Shown: positions 10,974 through 22,619 of the stretch, piece after piece
Position numbering within the stretch: position 1 is the stretch's first letter
Layout of the letters: every line of letters begins with the position of its first letter
From: Phaseolus vulgaris
Taxonomy: Eukaryota > Streptophyta > Magnoliopsida > Fabales > Fabaceae
Direction of reading: 5' to 3'
DNA length: 64,000 nucleotides
Assembly: GCF_000499845.2 (NCBI RefSeq)
Contig: NC_023749.2
Coordinates: 30,396,626 to 30,460,625, forward strand
Made by a program: the position numbers and the translations under genes
Notes under the pieces: generated by a model
The model's database searches: none
The model's input: the letters and a program-made list of their open reading frames with translations, nothing else
Told to the model about the DNA's origin: nothing

Positions 10974-12234
10974 TGTACCGTCCCGTATCAGGGTGTTGAC
11001 CCAGTCAAGGTCAAAGTCAACGACTGGAGAGTCAAAGTCAACTCAAGGTGTCGCCCAGGTGTAGAGACGCCAAGAGGAAGCGTCGCCAAGGCAGGACAAG
11101 GCGTCGCCAAGGCAAGGCGTCGCCTGGGTGGAGGCGTCGCCAAGACAAGGCGTCGCCTGGGTAGAGGCGTCGCCCAACCAGGGCGTCGCCAGATCAAACA
11201 GTGTAAAAGCAAGGCAACCACGGTGTGGTTCCCCGATACCCATGGGTAGGAAAGACCATGGAGGGAGCGACGCCGTGGGAAAGCCTCAGGACCCGATATC
11301 TCGGGAAAGTGATAAAGAGAAGGCGAAGGTGGCTTCAAGGCCATAGTGATAGTACCAGTGAAGGGCAGCCTGACTCGTGAAGTACCCCTGCCGCCCTAGA
11401 GACGCCTTCGGGACAGATACGACCCAAGAGGAAGGTCACGCCCAGGATAACCGGGTGCAGGGTGCGAGAGGAAGGCAGATACGCTCTCAGAGTAAGTGGC
11501 TAGATACTTGGGGGCGTGAGTTGGCACCCAAAAAGCCACCCCTAGCGCAGTAGCACTCCCAGGCAGGAGGACCCACACGTAGAAACGTCCCCAGATGGGC
11601 AGAAACGCCCCCAGATGGGGTCATGGCGTCGTGAGGCCCTCCACGTGTATGACAGCAATGCCGGAATAGAAACACCCTCTAGTCAGGTGCCAGGTAATTA
11701 AAGATATTCAATACAGTTTCCCTTTCTAGCATTCAGGTACTATTAGGGCTCCCGAGCGTTTCAACGTCTTAAATGCGCTACGTTTCGTAATTAAGCGCTT
11801 TAATGAGTGCGTTACGTTTGAGATTAAAAGCGCTTTAAGGCGCTTTAAATGCTGGGGCAGTTGAAATAGCGCTGAGAATGTCGGAAAAAGGGTTGGAACC
11901 TTTGGCAAACTGACGAGAAACTCTTTGGTTGCTTGCCCGTGCTTTAAGGTTACGTACAAGTGACTGGAGAATATTTTTGCCTAAAGGAGACAATACACAC
12001 ACAGATACACAGTTCTTTCACCACCTTCAGAGTGCCACACGCGGTGCTCAGATACGTGGGTGGACAGTTTTTTGGTGTTTCTTGTTGGCTGGCTTGAGCG
12101 TCGGAGTGCAAACGGCCGCTAGGGCGCCTCTTTGTCCTCTTTTTTGCAGGAATTCACAGGCAATCAGTGGGAAGGAGTCCTTAGCTGACGGTTGAGGTCG
12201 CGCACGAAGACGTCCCGGTCAACCGGACGGAACA
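10974..12234 (+). repeat. 3' LTR of element A
   Basis: It starts TGTACCG and ends GGAACA, about 1261 bp. The start is shared with LTRs of B and C, and the end with the solo LTR at 17690-18539. It contains a dense GGCGTCGCC array (about 11040-11200), one CCCCGATACCC..GGAGGGA module (11230-11266) and the shared U5-side motif CTTGAGCGTCGGAGTGC (12093-12109). No clear TATA box was found; GAATATTTTTGCC near 11970 occupies the expected place. The exact right end is inferred from the solo LTR. Confidence 0.75.
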
Positions 12235-13779
12235 GCACCCTACTTCCCTGCATTTGGATAATGCTGTACCTGCAAAAACTTCAGATCAAAGTTAGCTAAA
12301 GACTGTTTCTGGCAGCTGATATGTAAAGTCTTTCTTCTTGCTCCATAGCTAGTTGTTTTTTAAGACAGTCCCTTGACAGCAACATCAGGAAGCCAGATAG
12401 CATAGCAAGCAGGGCAGCAATGGTAGACTTTGACCATTAGCTGCAACCTACTTACCTTTGGTGAGCCACATTCTTAATCCCCTAAAGTGTTGTCATTGAT
12501 AACGCAAATCCCCTCACCCAAGGTTTCTAGATCTGCAGAAAGGTGTCAATGAGACAGCTACTAGCAAAATAAAAGTTTCTTTGTCAAGTTCCAGAGTACC
12601 CAAGAATAACCCCTCATTCCACCTCATCAACATGACATTGATTTGGGTTCAAGTAGGTACTAGAATCTGCATTAGAGAAAAATAAGACCTACACATAGGT
12701 TCCAACGTGTGACACCTCACTATTGCAAACTTAACATTGTGTTATCCATCGATAAGGTCCACCAATTACAAGAAACATCCAAATTGCACTTTCTTGCCAA
12801 AAGTGATGTGACCATAGATGTATTCATATAACCAAGTCATTCTCCATTGCTTCCATGACAACTCCAGATGGCCGAGAGAGTAAGTGTCGTGGCTGCTCCT
12901 CACAAGCTCAAGCTTTTGGACTCCAGATTTAGTAACAGAGTGAGGTTGAGCCGCATGTTCTACGTGCAAGAAATCCCCCAAATGAAACATATTGGTCTTT
13001 TCTAAAACAGAACAATCCTCTGAGGTGTATAAGACTCAAAGCCTCTATTACCTAAAAATTTGAACAATATCCATCTTCCTCACCAGTCCCTCATCAAACC
13101 AACTCCCCCACCAGACCAGCTACCACACCTAACCGTCTAACGCGACTATGTAAGCATATAACTTCCATACCCTCCAAAGAATCCTCCTCTCCGCCTAACC
13201 ACTTGAAGGTAGAATTAGGTGTTGGGTATAAAACCACCAACCTCAATTATGCAGCACTTAATCAAAAAGTTGTGCACCATAATCCTCAAATATACAGATA
13301 CTTGATGCATAAGTGACTAGGTTCACATCCTGCCAGATCTGCACATGTCATTCTAATTTGTTGCTTACGATTTCCCTTGCTTAACTAGGCACATGCTTAA
13401 GAGCATGAGCAGGGTCGGCATACCAACATAACCAAGATCCTGCATAAGACCGAACCCGCCTCTACAACTAAACCATAACAACTACATTGATTCTTTATAT
13501 TCCTTGGTTCTGTTATAACCTGGATTTCAGTAGTGAAGCTTCTTAATTGCATTGATGTACACTCCCATGGTTGCATCTCCCACCTTATGCCTCCACCTCA
13601 TGACCGTTTGTATCTGTCACCCTACATCTACCTCTGGTATGCTTATCTTAAACAATTATGCAGAGCAATGTACTCCTGTGCCAATTATACATGTGCTGTT
13701 CCCACCATAACAAATGCAAGAGCTTCTACTAACAAACCACCTCCATCTCAAGATATATAAAAGTTACTCTGTCAAAGAG
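12235..13779. other. Non-coding spacer with dispersed repeat blocks
   Basis: No gene is supported. Blocks such as CTAGAATCTGCATTAG (about 12660) and CTTGCCAAAAGTG..GACCATAGATGTATTCAT (about 12790-12830) recur at 44877-44995 with different spacing, so an unrecognised dispersed repeat is present. The rest is ordinary AT-rich sequence. Confidence 0.5.
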
Positions 13780-16560
13780 CTGCGAGAAGACATGGTTGGG
13801 ATTCAAGATTCAGTCTGAAAAAGCATATGAGAAACCAATTGCCTTGTGTTTTAACCACAACCAGGACAACAACTGAGCATTTTGAAGTATTTCATCAGCA
13901 TCAGGGACCCCTCCCTTGAAAACAACCTGGTTTCGCTGCTCCCAGATGCATCTAATGATTTTTACACCTGATTTTGCTTGATGGATAGATGAACTAAGTA
14001 GAAGTTTATCAAGTGATTCCTGATCTCCTGGTTTTGAATCCCCAAGATGCCAACCCAGTTATAGCAAGCAGACCATACTCGTTGTGCGAACACACAATCT
14101 ATGAAGAGATGTTGAGATGATTCTTGTGACAGATTGCACATAGCACAAAACGGCGAATTCACGAACGCTCCTCTCCTAATAAGATTAACGGTGGTTGGAA
14201 GTCTGTCAAGGAGGACTCTCCAAGCAGTGATAAGCGCTTTGGGCATAGCTTTCGCTTGCCATAAAATATCATAAACGTTATCCAATGTACCATTGGCTGG
14301 CTGATGGGTCAAAACCGCCATATTTGACTCCCAATCATACCTCTCCCTTCTCCAATTAGGCCAAAACCGCCACCTCCCTTCCTCCCATCTTCCTACCTCT
14401 CCTGCCGTCTTACCTTGATCTAGGGACAAGGAGTATAGTCTAGGATACAAGGATTTTATACTACTATTTTGTAGTCACACATCCTCCCATAACCTGACTA
14501 TGCCCCCATCGCCAATTTTCCACCCTGTAGCTTTACGAAACCATCCTTCTTCTTCGTCTCCTTCACCACACACTTTAGCTAGATCCCTCCACCACCACGA
14601 CTAGTATTTCTACCCCACCTGACTTCTAACCGCTTCTGGGCCATATTTAAATTTAAGGATGTCTTTCCATTTCCCTCCCTCATCACTCATAATCCGCCAT
14701 TTCCACTTCGCCAAGAGAGCGGAGTTAAAATTCCTAATCTCTTTGATCCCCAACCCATCTTCTTCAAAAGGCTTCTAGACATTTTCCCAGCTTACCCAAG
14801 AAATCGCTTTGTTTTCTCTTCCCCATGCCCAGAGGAATCTCTTTTGTATACTACTGATTCTATTGCATACTACTACTGGAGCTCTGAAGATGGATAGGTA
14901 AAACAAAGGAATAGATGTGAATACCGATTTAAGCAGGCACATTCGACCTACCATAGATAAGAATCTACCTTTCCAAGAGTTTAGTCTAGCTTTTATTTTC
15001 TTTACTACCGGCTCCTAGAACTGTTTCTTCCTCGGATTTCCGCCCACTTCTACCCCCAAGTATTGGAAGGGTAGCCGCATAGTATTACAAGTAAGCGTCT
15101 TTGCATAAGTGGTTAGGGCATAATCATCAACGTTAATTCTAGCCACCTTCGACTTATGAAAGTTAACTTTCAGACCTGACACAATTTCGTAGCATCGTAG
15201 GATGACTTTGATAGCAAAGATATTGTTGAAAGAATCTTCACAAAAAACAAAGAGTGTCTTCTGCAAACTGTAATAGACAACACTCAATTTTGTTCCTTCC
15301 TACCTTTACACCCCTGAGCACCTCCGTTTTCAATGTTTGTCTCACCAGCCCTGATAGTCCTTCAGCAACCATTAGGAACAAGAATGGAGCCAGAGGATGC
15401 CCTGTCTCAACCCCCTAGTTGGTTTAAATTCCTCCGTAGGACTCCCGTTTACCAAAGCAAATACGGAGGACGACACCAAACACCCTTTAATCCACACAAT
15501 CCACTTCTCGTGGAACCCCAACCTCCGAAGCATGTTGAACATGAAGCTGCACCTGAGTCATACGCCTTTTCAAAATCCACATTGAAGCATACCCCGCTCT
15601 TCTGGTTCCTCCTAATCTCCTCGAGCACTTCATTAACCATAACAACGTTATCCATTAGGCCTTTGTCACTGAGGAAGGCAGACTGACAATCATCAATGAC
15701 CATAGGCATAACTTTCTTCATACGATAAGACAAAACCTTTGTACTGATCTTATAGATTGCACCGACAAGTGATATGGGTCTGAACTGTTCAAGTGATGAG
15801 GGATCCCTTACCTTGGGAACAAGAGCAATGAAGGACGCATTACACCCCTTCGGGAATGACCCTATAGCATGGAAAAAAGTGCACAACTTCCATAATATCG
15901 GTTTTTATGACGTCCCAGTAGTTAATAATGAAATTGAAGTTCAAAACTGTCCGGACCCGTACTCTTTGCCCCTCCGCACTGCCACATGGCTTCCTTCACT
16001 TCTTCCTCAGAGAAACAAGCTATCATATTCCTACTAGCCTCCGAGGTTAAAGATTTGAACTCCACCGACCCCAAATTAACACCATAGTCATGCGTAGTCT
16101 TGAACCTGTTTTCACACAACAGCTTTGCTTCCCTGCGAACAACTTCCGGCTCCTCACACCATTGAGAGTCAACCTCTACGCCTTTGACCTCATTTTTTAG
16201 TCTTCTCCATCTAATTGTTGAGTGGAAGAACTTTGAGTTAATGTCCCATGTTTGAGCCAGTTCACTCTTGCTTTTTATCTATAAATAGAATCTATCTTTT
16301 TATCAACCAACCCCATTTGACTGAATAGTTCCATCCGTCTAATATTACCATCTCCCGCAAGAGTGTCATTGTCATCTTTACCATCCAGCTCCTCAATTTC
16401 CGCCACAATACTTTTTTTGTTAGATTCCAAACAACCAAAGATACTTCTATTCCACACTTTAAGATCCGTCTTCAGAAACTTCAGCTTATCTTTGAGTTTA
16501 GACATACTATTCCCTTGCACATGGTACGAGTCCCACTTTTCCTTTACCAGCGTCGTAAAA
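13780..16560 (-). mobile_element. 5'-truncated L1-type LINE, copy 1
   Basis: On the minus strand the order is the linker after the endonuclease, RT, then a C-terminal zinc-binding region. The endonuclease and everything upstream are missing beyond about 16560, typical of incomplete target-primed reverse transcription. The 3' end, including the untranslated part around 13780-13860, aligns by eye with LINE copy 2 near 63545-63620. A poly(A) tail and target duplication were not identified. Confidence 0.8.
13820..16520 (-). pseudogene. LINE copy 1 reverse transcriptase polyprotein, broken
   Basis: Pieces in order on the minus strand are: 16520-16275 (KLKFLKTDLKVWNRSIFG, the LINE linker), 16119-15922, 15886-15449 with RT motifs (FRPISLVGAIYKI, DKGLMDN, FNVDFEKAYDS), 15287-15015 (FQYLGVEVGG) and 14450-13962, which carries the zf-RVT motif CAMCNLSQESSQHLFIDC. 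The catalytic (Y/F)ADD block near 15255 is out of frame and reads FAED in its own frame. Several frameshifts and stops separate the pieces. The product would have reverse-transcribed LINE RNA at a nicked target; this copy is dead. Confidence 0.82.
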
Positions 16561-16877
16561 TTTCACATAATGTTTACATTTATGATCTTTTTGATTGACT
16601 GACACTACAATTTAAATATCAATAAAAATGTAATTTATATTACAATTTAATAGTAGTGAGATAAACATTTTATGTTATGTGTAATATATTGAAGCTTCTT
16701 CTTAGAATCATGAGCTTCCATAGCTCTATTGGAAACAATTTAAATCAAATTATATTAATTGTTAAATTTAATAATATTAAATTATATAACAATTTAAATA
16801 TAATAGAATTTTGAAAATTTATAAGTCTATTAATTATATTCCTAATGGTTAAAATAATAAAAAAAATCGTCTATTAT

Positions 16878-16934
<57 letters not shown>

Positions 16935-17684
16935 ACTAAGCATTAAAAATTGTTATGTTGTTTACAATCCAATTAGATTGGAGACCCCAATTAACATCAA
17001 TCATTATATTTCAAAACAAGAAAACAATACAAGTAGGAGACTAGTGGAGTAAAACCCAAAAGAAAATTATGAGAATATAAAATAAGACAAATTATGTGTA
17101 TGAAAATCTTAATAATAGCATACATGACTCCTAGTAATTCAACTTCAAGAGAGAGTTTGTAAAACAGCCCATGGCTATCTTTTTAACACATTGAGTTGTG
17201 CGTGGTTGTTTTTTCTTCCTTAAGTGGTTTCCAAGCCAACTTTATTTTCTTTCACAATGCAGGGCCTTGTGCTCCAACATTCTTCAATTGTGTAAACATG
17301 ACTGAATAGTGAAGTAGACATTCCAATGTAGAGTCTAGTAACACAAATTTGCATATTATGTTAAGTGTTGAAGTTTGTAATATTATAATTTTTTCCTCTA
17401 ATTATATTTGAGGAATTGTAATGTAAATTCAGTGAATATTGCAGGTAGTTGAGATTGGGAAAGGAAGCAAGGTGAAATACATACTGGATAAAAAATTGGG
17501 ACTTATCAATGTTGTAGTAGTTGCTAATTTATTTTGGCTTTAGCAGTTAGTAAGTCAAGTTGCTAAACACTAATATATGCACAGATTGACCGCGTGCTTT
17601 ACTCATCAGTTGTGTATCCTCACAACTATTTGTAAGGACAGTGATCCCCTCGATGTCTTGATCATCATGCAAGTATTTATTTAT
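16561..17684. other. AT-rich spacer
   Basis: No gene or recognisable element apart from the TA microsatellite listed separately. Nucleotides 17685-17689 (CCATT) are the left target duplication of the adjacent solo LTR. Confidence 0.6.
16880..16931. repeat. (TA)n microsatellite
   Basis: An uninterrupted TA dinucleotide run of about 52 bases. Confidence 0.95.
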
Positions 17685-17689
17685 CCATT

Positions 17690-18539
17690 TGTAGCGACTA
17701 GTCTTCGGACGTCGTTGACTACTAGTAATGGTGTACCACGTAAGTTGGGTCCCACTAGCGGCATGGGTCAGTGTCTTGTGAACGAAGCGAGCCAAGGTGC
17801 CGAAGAGTGGTTAGGTGTCGATCACCAGGATGTGCTGATGTTTCCTCGGCAACAGAGTGAGAGCGATGTGACATTGGACATCAGTGACTCAAACAGCAGA
17901 GCTGGGCCACGAGAGGTGGGTCTCAGACCATACACCAGTTATCAGTAGGAGAAGCCTAGATCATGAGGGGTCCATGCGTGTGGTGTGGATGACGCGTTCA
18001 GGCATAGCACAAGTAAAGAGCCACTGGAAGAGCTAAGACCCCTGAGGGTTACGTTCCAGGGTTAAGTTGCATGCATGGCATGTGAACAACTAGCACACCC
18101 CCAGGACGAGAGATTAGGTGCACAAGTTGGTACACAGGTGGTCATCCCGTCAGAGGTTGCACTCCAGTAAGGGGGCCTTACGCGCTAGATTGCCCTAAGA
18201 GTGGGTGATAGCAGTGCTAAGACACACCCTCAGTAACCTGTGGGTAGTGGAAACAACGGAAACCCTAGAGTATATAAAGGGTAGTATCAAACCTAATAAG
18301 GTACCTAACATTTACGCGAATACACACACAGATTACACAGAGCTTTTACGGCTAAGTGTTTTGGTGTTTCCTAGCCTCAGTACTGACTTGAGCGTCGGAG
18401 TGCAAACGGCCTCTAGAGCGCCCCTTTGTCTTTGCAATTTCAGGTGTTTGATCGTAGGAAAGCACGAATGAAGGCAGAGAGATTTAGGCGTGTGATCGTC
18501 GTAGACGTGCGAAGACAATCAAGTCAACCGGCAGGAACA
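17690..18539 (+). repeat. Solo LTR of a Tat-type retrotransposon
   Basis: The 850-bp segment begins TGTAGCG and ends GGCAGGAACA. It is flanked on both sides by CCATT (17685-17689 and 18540-18544), a 5-bp target duplication, with no internal retroviral region. It has a TATA box (18271) and the U5-side motif CTTGAGCGTCGGAGTGC at 18387-18403 that occurs in all other LTRs here; its right end resembles that of element A. Solo LTRs arise by recombination between the two LTRs of one element. Confidence 0.88.
18271..18278 (+). promoter_or_regulatory. TATA box of solo LTR
   Basis: TATATAAA, about 116 bases upstream of the conserved U5-side motif, where the LTR promoter of this group is expected. Confidence 0.6.
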
Positions 18540-18544
18540 CCATT

Positions 18545-19540
18545 CTATCAATATGTCCTTAAAATCAGCGGCATAGTGTATTTCTTTTTGGCAACAATCG
18601 AACCTAAAAGAGATATAGTTCCCTAGGATTATTTGCATCTCATTTTCTTAATAAAGTAATCTCTATTAATTTTCTTAAGAATGTTTAAATTTAATTTTGT
18701 ATATGGCTTTACCAAATCAAGCATCTCTCAAAACTGATAATTTATTAAATATATGTTGTAAATAAAGTTCTGAAGTTAGAATTTTTTTCTCATATAAGCT
18801 TTTGGAATATTTTTTAGTGTATTTTTTTCTTAATTTAAAATAAATTGCTTTTTAAAATATTCAGTTCTGTTATATTTAAAAAAAAACGAATAGGTAAAAT
18901 ATCTCAAAACAAATAGATCCCATGTAACTATCTTATTAAGAGTTAAAGTTGTCATAACGAAAACGTAAAACTTATAGCAACTACTAATATCTAGTTAATT
19001 TGATATAACGATTTTTAATTAGATATAACTTATGTGAGAGATCCAATGCACTGATATTTTTTTTATTCACAGGTATTTTCAATTATATCTACAATCAGAT
19101 GTATACTATAACACTTTATTTATTTTTTTAATCTGCATTTGTATTATTTTTAGTTTTCAAATTATTTTTATTGATTCTCACTTAAAAAAAAACTATTTTT
19201 AACCCATTATATTTAATGTGTTTAGATGTTTTAGTTCCCTCTAAATGCATTATCTGCAGTTTGCTTAACAGATTATCGGCGAGTTTTACTAATTCCTGGT
19301 ATGACAATTATTTTCCGACGGTTCTAACAACTACCATTACTTCCAGGGTTTTCAAACCCCATCAGGATTTTCCAACCCCATTAATTTCATTTTTTAATGT
19401 TTTCTTAAATTGGTTGTATTTTTTTCAATAATTTTTTTTAATGCACGTAATTTCTGAAACAACTGGAAAATATTAAAATACTTTAAAATTTATAGTTGAA
19501 TGTAACTTTAATAAAGGAAACAAATAATAAAATTTACAAA
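18545..19540. other. AT-rich spacer
   Basis: Only AT-rich non-coding sequence is seen; short open frames here have no recognisable features. Confidence 0.6.
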
Positions 19541-19702
19541 ATGTAAATATAAAAGTATAAAAATAGACATAATAATAAAAAACTAAACAACATTATTCAC
19601 CTATGTGTTGAATATTAGTACCGTTATGTAAATATAAAAGTATAAAAATAGACATAATAATAAAAAACAACATTATTCACCTATGGGTTGAATATTAGTA
19701 CC
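19541..19702. repeat. Tandem duplication of about 80 bp
   Basis: Copy 1 (19541-19622) and copy 2 (19626-19702) both run from ATGTAAATATAAAAGTATAA to GAATATTAGTACC. They differ by a 5-base gap (ACTAA) and a T/G change. Confidence 0.85.
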
Positions 19703-19729
19703 TTGATGATAGTACAACTACAAAAGAAA

Positions 19730-20220
19730 TGTTTATTATCGTGGGTTAAAAACAAACCCTAACTATGAAAAACCTACGCAAAAGGGTCATTATTGTGGAC
19801 ATAACGTTAATAGGAATTTCGAAGCACTCGATGTAAAGATATTGGCGGGTGCAGGCGACACATGGTGGGTGTGTTTTGCGTAGGTCAAACGTGGGCTTAG
19901 TCTACAAGGAGTTGACAAATTTAAAAAACGTGGGTTTGGCCGATGACTTGCCCACACAAAATTATATTAACGTGGGTTTGGCCTTCAAGGTGTCCACACA
20001 TTTATAAAGTAGCGTGAGTTTAGCTTACAGAAGTGCCATACAATCTTTAAATAAGCGTGGGCTAAGCCTTCTATTGGCCACAAATAAGCGTAGGTTAAGT
20101 CTTCATGTTTGTTGGCTACAAATTAGCGTGGACTAAGCCTTCAAAGCATATTTTATATTATTTATTTGAAGAAGTGTAGGCTTAGCCTACAAGTTTGGCA
20201 GACAAAGAATTTCAAATAAC
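19730..20220. repeat. Array of CGTGGGCTTAGCC-type motifs (degenerate transposon end)
   Basis: At least eight diverged copies of (G)CGTGGGYTWRGCC occur every 40-60 bases, for example near 19890, 19928, 19971, 20011, 20055, 20092 and 20129. Clustered motifs of this kind are typical of subterminal regions of plant DNA transposons. Terminal inverted repeats and a target duplication were not found, so the class is uncertain. Confidence 0.45.
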
Positions 20221-21479
20221 GGTACAGTTTCTAGGCTTCTTCTGATTATAATTAAAAAGAAAAAAAAATTATTGAAATAAATCCATTTTAAAATTACATT
20301 AATTAATTTGAAATCAATTTTAAAATTACTCTATTTCTCTCTTTCTTATTGTATTTATCCTATTTTTTACCTGTTTCATTTTTTCAATATAATTATTAAA
20401 GATACAATTATTTTAGGGAGCAATCTGATGAATAAATGTTCTTCTTACTAAAAAAGTTTTATTTATAACTTTTTCTTTATACATTTTACTTGTATTGAAA
20501 ATTCAATGTTGTTTTTTCTATGAACAAGAAAAAATATTTTTTTAATAGGAATAAGGAAAAACATATATTAATTAGGATAAGTGGGTTGTCCCAACTAATA
20601 GATAGTTATTTTCTAATACAAGACTCACGATAATAAACATCTTTTATTTTCTAATTAACTTGGCTTAGGACATTTTGCTTTGTTTGCACTTGGAACTTAG
20701 TAGTTAAACCAATTGCACCAAAATACAAAGGTAGAAACGTGATAATGGTGGTTTTTGATTGAAGATATTTTGATTGAAATTTAACTAAAGTTACTTTAAT
20801 TAACTAAGGTTGAGCTATAAATATTTTAAGAAAAATGAGGAACAATAAAATGGTGCAGAGTTGGTAGATACCAAGACAAACTTACCTTCACACTCTTCAA
20901 AATACCAAGAAAAACAAAAAACACGATTTAAAAAACAGTAACTTGATGACAAACAGAAGTTGAGCTATATAAGGTTCCAACTGGCAGAAACTTCTAATTT
21001 ATGATCATGTCAACTTAGAGAAGTTAAATCTTAAATTTAGTAAACTAACGATAGCCATAACAATATACATCAACAAAACTGCATTGTCACTAATCATAAG
21101 AAGCAACACCAAACCTTGATCCCCAAGGTAGAATTGGCTGCTTGTGAGCATACTTAATCTCGTTTGAAACCTGCGTTTAGTTTAATAAATGATTAAGATT
21201 TGGAGATGCAAACAAAACAACAAATTGGAATATAGGGCAGTGTTAGCAATATACTCTCAAAATATTATTTCTTGCACTATATACTGTTGATTAAAATATT
21301 TAAATGGATACTACAGCATGGTGCAAGCTTTCAGAAGTTTTGAAGAACATTGGATAGAAACTTGCAATGACATCAGAGATGGCACTCTAAGTTCAAGAAT
21401 CAAGTCACCGAAAATGAGAAAGGTTGTTTTGGACATCATCTCTCCAAGCCTTTTTGCCAAGTAAATGCATTGATCTACC
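20221..21479. other. AT-rich spacer
   Basis: No gene or element recognised. Confidence 0.55.
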
Positions 21480-21488
21480 TAAGATGTA

Positions 21489-21857
21489 GACTGTTTCTTC
21501 CTGCACCTCCATATCTTCTTCTGCCACCTCCATACACAACATGAAAATACATTTTTCTCCTTCTTGTGTCACCCCCATAGAGTAGTTTCCGGATTATGTA
21601 ATATGGAAATTCATTTGAAAAAAGACTTCCGGATTACATAATCCGGAAGTCTTATTTAGCTTCCGGATTATGTAATCCGGAAAGTAATCATGTATCTGAA
21701 AAAAGACTACCGGATTATGTAATCTGGAAGGTAATTACAAATTTAAAAAATGACTTCTGGATTACGTAATCCGGAATATTATAGAGGGGCATTTTTGGAA
21801 ATTTGAAAATTTTTGGAGGTGAGAGAAGAAGGTATGGAAGTGCAGGAAGAAACAGTC
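21489..21857. mobile_element. Mutator-like MITE with 9-bp target duplication
   Basis: The 369-bp element starts GACTGTTTCTTCCTGCAC and ends with the matching inverted sequence; inverted similarity continues for about 45 bases (..CCATATCTTCTTC../..GAAGAAGGTATGG..). It is flanked by TAAGATGTA at 21480-21488 and 21858-21866, a 9-bp duplication as made by Mutator-superfamily transposases. The interior holds several palindromic CCGGATTATGTAATCCGG-type units at about 21598-21775. It has no coding capacity, so it is a non-autonomous element. Confidence 0.85.
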
Positions 21858-21866
21858 TAAGATGTA

Positions 21867-22609
21867 AACCTGTACACTGTTCATTTTTCGGCAAGCCCAT
21901 TTGATTGACCCATTGTCTTATTATATATATAAAATAATGCCTAGAGTTACAGGTAAAGAAAGTAGTTATCGGGCTTCATGTGTGCCACATATGCAAGCTA
22001 GCTGCACAAGAGAAGTTAAATTTAAACGTAGTAGCTTACTTCCTTACGTATTTTCTCTAAGGTTTGAAGTGCCATTTTTCATTTTAAACATCTCATACAC
22101 TGTTATTTGTTACTCATAAGGATAAAAAGATATATATCAAAGAGAGAGAGAATCAAATCAAGTAGAGTTAATCATCTGCCTGCTAGTCATAGATGTCGAC
22201 AAACAGAAGAGATTTCATTTTCAAATCTTAAAAGAATTAATCTTATGTAAATACAATCACATATCCACTACAAATACATAAAAATAAAGGTTCATGAGAA
22301 AGCATCAAATTTGCACATTATTATAATATCATCTGTCTGATAATCAAAATTATGATCAGCGTAGAAGACATGTTCAATCTTGAACCAATTAAATTCTTAT
22401 GTACATCTAATTGCAGATACATTACAAAAAAGAGTGAGGATTCATGGTGAAAAAATGAACAGGTTTAAAGTAAGTAGCAAAAATTTAGTAAAGGGATAAC
22501 AATGGACCGATTTATGCTTTTAATTAGTCAATTATCCTCACAACAATAAGCTGTAAAACTAATAGTTCATTTAGAAAGAATAAAATAATTATAGAATGCA
22601 ATTTTGAAA
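21867..22609. other. AT-rich spacer
   Basis: No supported gene or element. Confidence 0.55.
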
Positions 22610-22619
22610 GTAAAACTTT

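Larger units (their letters stand above)
1..12234 (+). mobile_element. Tat-lineage Ty3/gypsy LTR retrotransposon A, 5' end outside window, rearranged
   Basis: The order gag, protease, RT, RNase H, second RNase H, integrase, antisense gene, polypurine tract and 3' LTR is seen directly. Domain order and the second RNase H are those of the Tat clade of plant Ty3/gypsy elements. The 5' LTR and the first part of gag lie upstream of base 1. The 3' half is unusual: two antisense genes (5716-6680 and 7961-10241) are separated by a damaged LTR-like stretch (7159-7700). This suggests recombination or unequal exchange between two related copies. Pol carries a frameshift and a stop, so the element is not autonomous. 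The only visible LTR ends at 12234 with ..GGAACA; the target duplication cannot be tested. Confidence 0.85.
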
